A DNA stretch of 64,000 bases from Muricoccus pecuniae (GTDB lineage Bacteria; Pseudomonadota; Alphaproteobacteria; Acetobacterales; Acetobacteraceae): contig NZ_JACIJD010000002.1 in NCBI RefSeq assembly GCF_014199205.1, positions 186,001 to 250,000 on the forward strand. Reading direction: 5' to 3'. The position numbers were made by a program, and so were the translations under genes. Position 1 is the stretch's first letter, and each line of letters begins with the position of its first letter. The notes under the pieces were generated by a model. The model made no database searches. It was not told where the DNA came from and saw nothing but the letters and a program-made list of their open reading frames with translations. Below are positions 46,488-52,780 of the stretch, piece by piece.

Positions 46488-47337
46488 GCCGCCCGGGGAA
46501 GCGCCCGAGCACGCGAAGGAGGAAGGGCGCGGCCTCGCGACCGATTTCTCCCGCAGCATGTCCTATGGCGGCTATCTCGACCTGGACACGCTGCTCTCCG
46601 CGCAGAAGCCGCTCTCGGACAGGCATGACGAGCTGCTCTTCATCGTCATCCACCACGTCCAGGAGCTCTGGATGAAGCTCATCATCCGCGAGCTGGAGGT
46701 GGCGACGGAATGCGTGCGCGCGGGCGAGCTGCGCCCGGCCTTCAAGGGCATGGCCCGCGTCTCGCGCATCCAGCGCCAGCTCGTCGAGGCCTGGGACGTG
46801 CTCTCCACCATGACCCCCGCGGACTACCTCTCCTTCCGCGAGGTGCTCGGCCAGTCCTCGGGCTTCCAGTCCTGGCAGTACCGGCTGATGGAGATCCTCC
46901 TCGGCGCGCGGGATGAGTTCATGCTCAAGCCCCACGCCCACGACCCCGCGCTGGCGGCGCGGCTGCGCGCGGCCTTCGATTCGCCCTCCCTCTACCAGGA
47001 GGCGCTGCGCCTCCTCGCCCGGCGCGGCATCCCCGTGCCCGACGCGGTGCTGAACCGCGATCCCTCCAGGCCGCATGCCGAGGACGAGGGCGTGGTCGCG
47101 GCCTGGGAGCGCGTCTATCGCAGCAGCAGCGAGTTCTTCGACCTCTACGAGCTGGCCGAGGAGCTGGTGGACCTGGAGGACGCCTTCCAGCAATGGCGCT
47201 TCCGCCACGTCACCACCGTGGAGCGGGTGATCGGGATGCGGACGGGCACGGGCGGCTCGGCCGGCGTTACCTATCTCCGCCGCGCGCTGGAGCGCCGGTT
47301 CTTCCCCGAGCTGTGGACGGTGCGCGGGCGGCTGTAG
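46480..47337 (+). CDS. kynA: Tryptophan 2,3-dioxygenase
   Basis: A 285-residue haem enzyme that opens the indole ring of tryptophan to N-formylkynurenine. MSYGGYLDLDTLLSAQ, HDELLFIVIHHVQELWMKL and GFQSWQYRLMEILLG match the substrate and haem-pocket helices. FRHVTTVERVIGMRTGTGGSAGVTYLR contains the proximal His and the conserved GTGGS loop. GTG 46480 starts inside the DsbA-like gene, an odd partner for a catabolic enzyme. The N-terminal 20 residues are a charged extension. Downstream lie a D-amino-acid dehydrogenase and a kynureninase-like gene, suggesting an amino-acid catabolic patch. Confidence 0.96.
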   Translation: MAEPPGEAPEHAKEEGRGLATDFSRSMSYGGYLDLDTLLSAQKPLSDRHDELLFIVIHHVQELWMKLIIRELEVATECVRAGELRPAFKGMARVSRIQRQLVEAWDVLSTMTPADYLSFREVLGQSSGFQSWQYRLMEILLGARDEFMLKPHAHDPALAARLRAAFDSPSLYQEALRLLARRGIPVPDAVLNRDPSRPHAEDEGVVAAWERVYRSSSEFFDLYELAEELVDLEDAFQQWRFRHVTTVERVIGMRTGTGGSAGVTYLRRALERRFFPELWTVRGRL

Positions 47338-47369
47338 CCGGGAGGCGATCCCCGGCCGATGATGGCGGC

Positions 47370-48620
47370 ATGAAGGTTCTCGTCCTCGGCGCCGGCGTGA
47401 CCGGGCTGGCCGCCGCCTATCTCCTCGCGCGCGACGGCCATGCGGTGACCGTGCTCGACCGCCGCTCCGGCGTCGCGCTGGAGAGCAGCCACGCCAATGG
47501 CGGGCAGCTCTCCTACTCCTATGTCGCGCCGCTTGCGGGGCCGGGGGTGGTGGGCAAGCTGCCGGGCTGGCTGCTGGACCGGGACAGCCCTGTCCGCTTC
47601 CGCCCGCGACTCGACCCCGCGCAATGGGCCTGGGGCGCGCGCTTCCTGTCGGCCTGCAACGCGGAGACGGCCGACCGCACCACGCGCCGCCTGCTGCGCC
47701 TCTCCTTCCTCTCGCGCGACCTCACCCGCGCCGCGATCGCGGAGGAGGCCATCGACTGCGCCTTCCGCCACGCGGGCAAGCTGGTGGTCCATTCCGACCC
47801 GGCCGGCTTCGACGCGGCCCGGCGCCTGCTGGACTACCAGCGGAGCCTGGGCAGCGAGCAGGAGGCGTTGTCGCGAGAGGAATGCCTCTCGGCCGAGCCC
47901 TCGCTCGCCGGCATCGCGCACCGCCTCACCGGTGGCATCCTCACGCGCGGGGAGGACGCGGCGGAGTGCCGGCTCTTCTGCGCGGGGCTGGAGGCGGCGA
48001 TGCGCGGGGGGAATCTCGGCGTCGCGTTCCGCTTCGGCACGGAGGTGCGCCAGATCCTGGCCGTAGGCGGGCGCGTCATCGGCGTGCAGACGGGCGCGGG
48101 GGTGGAAGAGGCGGAGGCGGTCGTCATGGCCATGGGCGCGGGGAGCACGCGGCTGCTGGCGCCCCTCGGCCTGCGGCCGCCGCTCTATCCGCTCAAGGGC
48201 TACAGCCTCACCCTGCCTATCCTGGCCGATGGCGCGGCGCCGCGGATCAGCGTGACGGATTTCGCGAGGAAGGTCGTCTATGCCCGGCTCGGCGGGGGGC
48301 TGCGGGTGGCCGGCATGGCCGACCTCGTGGGCTACGACACGGGCTTCGACCTCTCCCGCCTCGACCTGCTGGTGCGTCAGGCGCGGGAAGCCTTTCCGGA
48401 GGCGACGGACTGGCGGACGCTGAACCCCTGGGCCGGCCTGCGCCCGGCGACGCCGACCGGCCTGCCGGTCCTCGGCCCCGCGCCGGGGCTGCCGAACCTG
48501 CACCTGAACATCGGCCACGGGGCGCTGGGCTTCACCCTGGCCATGGGGTCGGCGCGGGTGGTGGCGGATCTCCTGGCCGGGCGCGCGCCGCCCATCCCGA
48601 TGGAGGGCTTCGCGGCCTGA
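47370..48620 (+). CDS. dadA: D-amino acid dehydrogenase small subunit-type flavoprotein
   Basis: A 416-residue FAD-dependent oxidoreductase. The dinucleotide motif VLVLGAGVTGLAAAYLLARDGH is at residues 3-24, followed by VTVLDRRSGVALESSHANGGQLSYSY, which is the DadA spelling. The C-terminal PLKGYSLTLPI, GLRPATPTGLPVLG and NLHLNIGHGALGFTLAMGSA segments bind FAD and substrate. DadA deaminates D-amino acids to 2-oxo acids and passes electrons to the respiratory chain. ATG 47370 is chosen because it directly precedes the FAD motif. No dadX racemase is adjacent. Confidence 0.92.
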   Translation: MKVLVLGAGVTGLAAAYLLARDGHAVTVLDRRSGVALESSHANGGQLSYSYVAPLAGPGVVGKLPGWLLDRDSPVRFRPRLDPAQWAWGARFLSACNAETADRTTRRLLRLSFLSRDLTRAAIAEEAIDCAFRHAGKLVVHSDPAGFDAARRLLDYQRSLGSEQEALSREECLSAEPSLAGIAHRLTGGILTRGEDAAECRLFCAGLEAAMRGGNLGVAFRFGTEVRQILAVGGRVIGVQTGAGVEEAEAVVMAMGAGSTRLLAPLGLRPPLYPLKGYSLTLPILADGAAPRISVTDFARKVVYARLGGGLRVAGMADLVGYDTGFDLSRLDLLVRQAREAFPEATDWRTLNPWAGLRPATPTGLPVLGPAPGLPNLHLNIGHGALGFTLAMGSARVVADLLAGRAPPIPMEGFAA

Positions 48621-48624
48621 AGCC

Positions 48625-49770
48625 TCAGCCCAGCCCGCGGATCCGCTCCAGCGCGGCGTCCACCTCCTCCGCGGTCTGGTAGGGGCCGAAGCCGAAGCGC
48701 AGCCGCCGGCCGCGGCGGTCCGTCACGACGTGGGCGGCGGCGAGGCGGTCCTGCCACCCCTCTGCGTCGTCGAGGTCGAAGGCGAGGAAGTTGCCGCGGC
48801 GCGGTTCGGAGAGCGGCACGGCGAGGCGCGCGGGGTCCAGCCACGTCCCCTCCAGCCCCGCGCAGAAGCGCGCCTGGAGAGCGTGGGCATGGGCGTGGAT
48901 GTCCCCCACCGTCACGCCCTGCTCCGCCAGCCAGCGCATCGCCGCGTCCAGCCGGTAGAGGCCGGAAGGGTCGAAGGTGGCGCCGAGGAAGCGGTTGCCG
49001 TCGGCGGCGTAGCCCACCCGGCCGTCGCCCTCGGCCAGTGCCCCGAAGGCGGCGAACCAGCCGGTGTCGCGCGGGCGCGGCAGCCAGCCCGGCGGGCAGT
49101 GGAGGAAGCAGCAGCCCTCGCCCGCCATGGCGTACTTGTACCCGCCCGCGGTGTAGAAGGCGCGGTCCGCGATGGGGGAGAGGTCGACCGGCCGCGCCAT
49201 GAAGGCGTGGTAGCCGTCGATCACCAGCACCGCCTCTCCCGCCGCCCCGGCCAGGGCCTCCAGCCCGCCCAGCGCGTAGCCGGAATGGAAGAAGACCTCG
49301 CTCACCCAGATCAGGTCGAAGCCCGCCCGCACGGCCTCGGCCAGCCGCGCGACGCACTCCGCGCCGGGCTCGGAGGCCACGCGCGTGACGCTCAGCAGCC
49401 CCTCCTCCTCCAGCCGCGCCGCCTGGCGGGCGAAGGAGTGGAACTCGCCATCCGTGGTCAGCACGCGCGGGACGCGGCCAACCGGCAGGGTGGAGAGGAT
49501 GCGGCGGACGAAATCGTGCGTGTTCGGCGCGAAGGCGAGGGTCGCGGGATCGGGCAGGCCGAGACGCCCGGCCACATGGGCGCGGCAGGAGGCCAGGAGA
49601 GGGCCGAGCACCTCTTCCCACTTGCCGTCCTGCAGTCGCGCCGCCTCGTCCCAGGCGCGGAGCTGGGCTTCCCGCGTCACGTCCGGCCAGGGGTGGTGGC
49701 TATGGGCCGCGAAGTGCAGCCGCCCCGGCGCCGCCGAGAGGAAGCGGGAGAAATGCGCGCGCAGGTCCAA
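48625..49770 (-). CDS. Kynureninase-like PLP enzyme (aminotransferase class V fold)
   Basis: A 381-residue fold-type I PLP protein. VIDGYHAFM has the Asp (185) that contacts the pyridine nitrogen, and TAGGYKYAMAGEG has the Schiff-base Lys212. FAAHSHHPWPD and NTHDFVRRILS near the N-terminus resemble the kynureninase subgroup. Kynureninase hydrolyses kynurenine to anthranilate and alanine, and kynA is only 1.3 kb away, which favours that reaction; other class V activities remain possible. It converges on dadA with a 4-base gap. Start ATG 49770. Confidence 0.8.
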   Translation of the reverse strand: MDLRAHFSRFLSAAPGRLHFAAHSHHPWPDVTREAQLRAWDEAARLQDGKWEEVLGPLLASCRAHVAGRLGLPDPATLAFAPNTHDFVRRILSTLPVGRVPRVLTTDGEFHSFARQAARLEEEGLLSVTRVASEPGAECVARLAEAVRAGFDLIWVSEVFFHSGYALGGLEALAGAAGEAVLVIDGYHAFMARPVDLSPIADRAFYTAGGYKYAMAGEGCCFLHCPPGWLPRPRDTGWFAAFGALAEGDGRVGYAADGNRFLGATFDPSGLYRLDAAMRWLAEQGVTVGDIHAHAHALQARFCAGLEGTWLDPARLAVPLSEPRRGNFLAFDLDDAEGWQDRLAAAHVVTDRRGRRLRFGFGPYQTAEEVDAALERIRGLG

Positions 49771-49844
49771 GCCGCTGCCCTCCCGGGGGACCGCCGGATT
49801 GCGGCCGGAGGGTCAGCGTATAGACTGGCCGCCGGAGACCGTGA

Positions 49845-50870
49845 ATGGTGACAAGCCCTCGGCAGACAGGGCAGCCGGAGGGGCGCCCGGCAGGAGCGGA
49901 GGACGCCGCCACGGCGCGGCGCCGGCCGGCATTCCCCGTCCTGGACGAAGGCTTCCCCGTGCGCGTCCCGGTTCCCGACCTGAGGGAGGCGGCGCGCGGC
50001 AACACCGGCATCCCCGGCGTCTGGCGCCTCGAATCGGGCCTGCCGGGGCCGCGGGCCGCGATCGTCTCGCTCGTCCACGGTAACGAGTTCGCGGGGGCGG
50101 CGGTGCTGGCGCGCTGGCTGCGGGAAGGCGTGCGGCCGCTGCGAGGCACGCTCACCCTCGTCTTCGCCAATCTCGACGCCTTCGCCCGCTTCGACCCCGC
50201 TGACCCCACCCTCTCCCGCTACCTGGACGAGGACCTCAACCGCGTCTGGAGCCCCGCCATCCTCGACGGCCCGCGCGACAGCCTGGAACTGCGCCGCGCC
50301 CGCGCTCTGCGCCCGGTGGTGGAGGCGGCGGAGGCCCTGCTGGACCTGCACTCCATGCTCTGGCCCTCGGAGCCGCTGATCCTGGCCGGCCACTCCCCCG
50401 AGGCCCGGGCCATGGCCGCCGCGACCGGGCTTCCCGCCACGGTGGTGCTGGACGGGCCGCATCCCGACGGCCCGCGCCTGATGGACCACGCCGCCTTCGC
50501 CGGGCCCCGCGCGCGCGGCGTGGCGCTGCTCGCCGAGGCCGGGCCGCACTGGGAGCCGGGGACCGAGGCGGTGGCCGAGGCCTGTGCGAGGGGGTTCCTC
50601 CGGGCCCTGGGCATGGACGCGCCCCGCCGGCCCGCCGCTGCGCCCGAGATCTGGACGGTGACGCGGGCGGTCGCCGCCACCTCGCGCCGCTTCGCCTTCA
50701 CCGACGACTTCCGCGGCGGCGCGGTGATCCCGCGCGCCGGCACGCTGATCGCGCGGGATGGCGGGGCGGAGATCCGCACGCCGCATGACGACTGCATGCT
50801 CGTGATGCCGAGCCCGCGCGTGATGCGCGGCCACGTCGCCGTGCGGCTGGCGCGGCGGGAAGAGGGATAG
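49845..50870 (+). CDS. Succinylglutamate desuccinylase / aspartoacylase family zinc hydrolase
   Basis: A 341-residue M14-like amidohydrolase. The zinc ligands are in LVHGNEFAGAA (HxxE) and the later LLDLHSM His. LDEDLNRVW is the conserved substrate-arginine segment. The first about 40 residues are a charged, Pro/Arg-rich extension without signal features, so the true start could be later. The family cleaves N-acyl amino acids such as N-acetylaspartate or N-succinylglutamate. Near kynA and the kynureninase-like gene it could act on an N-acylated amino acid (for example a formyl or acetyl derivative); this is inference. A good terminator follows. Confidence 0.85.
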   Translation: MVTSPRQTGQPEGRPAGAEDAATARRRPAFPVLDEGFPVRVPVPDLREAARGNTGIPGVWRLESGLPGPRAAIVSLVHGNEFAGAAVLARWLREGVRPLRGTLTLVFANLDAFARFDPADPTLSRYLDEDLNRVWSPAILDGPRDSLELRRARALRPVVEAAEALLDLHSMLWPSEPLILAGHSPEARAMAAATGLPATVVLDGPHPDGPRLMDHAAFAGPRARGVALLAEAGPHWEPGTEAVAEACARGFLRALGMDAPRRPAAAPEIWTVTRAVAATSRRFAFTDDFRGGAVIPRAGTLIARDGGAEIRTPHDDCMLVMPSPRVMRGHVAVRLARREEG

Positions 50871-50888
50871 CGCCTCCTCCCCTTTTTT
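50857..50888 (+). terminator. Intrinsic terminator after the aspartoacylase-like gene
   Basis: Nine-base arms (50857-50865 and 50873-50881) with one mismatch surround a 7-base loop and are followed by six T residues. The stem overlaps the stop codon region. This is the only candidate in the window with a proper T-run. Confidence 0.6.
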
Positions 50889-50892
50889 CCTC

Positions 50893-51663
50893 TCAGGCCG
50901 GGGCCGGCTCGCCCTCAACCGGCTCCTTGCCGTCGGCGCGGATGAGGGCCGCGATCTCGCCCGCCGCCGCCTCCAGCGCCGCCTCGTCCGTGCCCTTGGC
51001 GACGAGCGCGACCCCGTTCCCGCCCTCGCGGTAATAGGGGTAGGAGCCGATGTCGAGGGTGGGGAAGCGCGACTGGATGGCCGAGAGCCCGGCCGCGATC
51101 GCGCCTTCCAGCAGCCCCGTCGCGTGCAGCGCGCGGGACTTCACGGGGGTGCCGCCCTGCAGCGTCGGCGCCACCACCTCGAACATGCTGCGCATGATGC
51201 GCGGCACCCCGGCCATGACATGCACGTTGCCCATGACGAAGCCGGGCGCCGAGGTCTCGGAGCAGAGGATGGGCGTCGCGCCGCGGGGAAGGGTGGCCAT
51301 GCGCAGCCGCGCCTCGTTCATCGCGACCGGCGGGTCGCGGCGGGCGTAGTCGGCCTCCATGATCCGGCGCGATTCCTCATGCACCTCCCAGGGCACGCCG
51401 AAGGCGCGGGAAATGCACTCGCTGGTGATGTCGTCATGCGTCGGGCCGATGCCGCCGGTGGTGAAGACATAGGTGAAGCGCGCGCGGACCTCGTTCACCG
51501 TGCCGATGATCGTCTCCGGCACGTCGGGGATCACCCGGACCTCGCGGAGCGGGATGCCAAGCTCGCCGAGCCGCGTCGCGATGAACTTCAGGTTCGCGTC
51601 CTGGGTGCGGCCCGAGAGCACCTCGTTGCCGATAATGAGCAGGGCGGCGGTGGGCTGGGTCAT
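50893..51663 (-). CDS. Molybdopterin-binding (CinA N-terminal-like) domain protein
   Basis: A 256-residue protein of the MoaB/MogA-like fold. IGNEVLSGRTQDAN, EVRVIPDVPETI and FTTGGIGPTHDDIT are the conserved pterin-site segments (TGGxGPTxDD). VMAGVPRIMRSMFE is also typical. It corresponds to the N-terminal half of CinA; the C-terminal nicotinamide-nucleotide amidase half is missing. Stand-alone versions occur in many alphaproteobacteria and may act as ADP-ribose pyrophosphatases. ATG 51663 is the start; 59 bases separate it from the GNAT-NUDIX gene upstream in the same orientation. Confidence 0.88.
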   Translation of the reverse strand: MTQPTAALLIIGNEVLSGRTQDANLKFIATRLGELGIPLREVRVIPDVPETIIGTVNEVRARFTYVFTTGGIGPTHDDITSECISRAFGVPWEVHEESRRIMEADYARRDPPVAMNEARLRMATLPRGATPILCSETSAPGFVMGNVHVMAGVPRIMRSMFEVVAPTLQGGTPVKSRALHATGLLEGAIAAGLSAIQSRFPTLDIGSYPYYREGGNGVALVAKGTDEAALEAAAGEIAALIRADGKEPVEGEPAPA

Positions 51664-51722
51664 CCGGTGTTTCCCTGGCGTGTCGCGCGCCAGGGTCGCG
51701 CGATGGCGGCGCGCGTCAAGGG

Positions 51723-52730
51723 CTAGAGGAAATCCCTGAGCAGCGCGACCAGCGGCCTGTCCGCGGGCGGCATGGCGTAGTCGGAGAGCTTGTTGGGCCG
51801 CACCCAGGCGAGCGCCTGCCCCTCCAGCCCCTCCACTGTGCCGTTCCAGCGGCGGCAGAGATAGAGCGGCATCAGCAGGTGCCGGCCCTCCAGCGGATGG
51901 GAGGCGAAGGCGAAGGGGGCGAGGCAGGCGGCGGAGACGTCGATCCCCAGCTCCTCCTTCAGCTCGCGGATGAGGCAGACCTCGGGCGTCTCGCCGGGGG
52001 CGAGCTTGCCGCCGGGGAACTCCCACAGCCCCGCCATGGGCTTGCCCTCGGGGCGGCGGGCCAGGAGCACGCGGCCGTCCGGATCGATCAGCGCGCAGGC
52101 GGCCACGAGCAGCAGCCGCACGCCCGGCGCCGCTTCCGGCGCGGCGGGGGCGGGGGTTTCGGCCGGAGGCGTCTCGGGCGGCGGGGCGGAAAGCTCTGCC
52201 CGGCCCGCCCGGAAGCGGCGCACGGGAAGGCGGGCGTTGCGGGCGGTGAAGTCCTGCTCCGCCATCCCGTCCTCGACGAAGCCGATGCGGGTGAGGACGG
52301 CGGCGGAGCGCTTGTTCTCCTCCAGCGCCGAGGCGTGGATCACGTCGAGGTCGAGATTGGCCAGCGCCCAGCGCGCCACTCGTCCGGCGGCCTCCGGCCC
52401 GATGCCCTCTCCCCAATGGCGGCGGCCGACCCAGTAGCCGAGCTCCGCGTGGCGCGGCGCGTCGGGGCTGGTGGTCAGCCCGACGCAGCCGAGCAGCGCG
52501 TCGTCCCGCGTGATGGCGAGGTGCCAGGCCGTGCCCGCCTCGATCTGGGCGCGGGTGGAGGCGATCCACTCGTCGGCCAGCTGGCGCGGATAGGGGAAGG
52601 GGACGCGCGCGAGCATGCGCGCCACCTCCCAGTCATTCACCAGCCGGTGCAGCTGGGCAGCGTCGGAGGCGCGGAGGGCACGCAGCGTGAGCGTCCCCGC
52701 CCGGAGCGGCGCGAAGATCTCGTCGGCCAC
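51723..52730 (-). CDS. Fused GNAT acetyltransferase / NUDIX (MutT-like) hydrolase
   Basis: A 335-residue two-domain protein. Residues 1-175 are a RimJ/RimL-type GNAT domain with LGYWVGRRHWGEGIGPEA (acetyl-CoA pyrophosphate loop) and NKRSAAVLTRIGF. A Pro/Glu/Ala linker spans about 180-203. Residues 204-335 are a MutT domain with an intact NUDIX box from Gly241 to Ile263 (G-x5-E-x7-REL-x-EE-x-G-I). The MutT half probably removes 8-oxo-dGTP from the nucleotide pool; the GNAT substrate is unknown. The start is GTG 52730. It lies 40 bases after rne on the same strand, so it may share rne transcripts. Confidence 0.92.
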   Translation of the reverse strand: MADEIFAPLRAGTLTLRALRASDAAQLHRLVNDWEVARMLARVPFPYPRQLADEWIASTRAQIEAGTAWHLAITRDDALLGCVGLTTSPDAPRHAELGYWVGRRHWGEGIGPEAAGRVARWALANLDLDVIHASALEENKRSAAVLTRIGFVEDGMAEQDFTARNARLPVRRFRAGRAELSAPPPETPPAETPAPAAPEAAPGVRLLLVAACALIDPDGRVLLARRPEGKPMAGLWEFPGGKLAPGETPEVCLIRELKEELGIDVSAACLAPFAFASHPLEGRHLLMPLYLCRRWNGTVEGLEGQALAWVRPNKLSDYAMPPADRPLVALLRDFL

Positions 52731-52760
52731 GTCAACCCCTCCGGGAGCGACCTGAACGGC

Positions 52761-52780
52761 GGCGCCGGGTCAGCGGCGCC
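52761..52780 (-). terminator. Hairpin at the rne stop codon
   Basis: Perfect 7-base arms GGCGCCG and CGGCGCC with a 6-base loop that includes the rne stop codon. No T-run follows, so it may attenuate rather than stop transcription into the GNAT-NUDIX gene. Confidence 0.35.
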
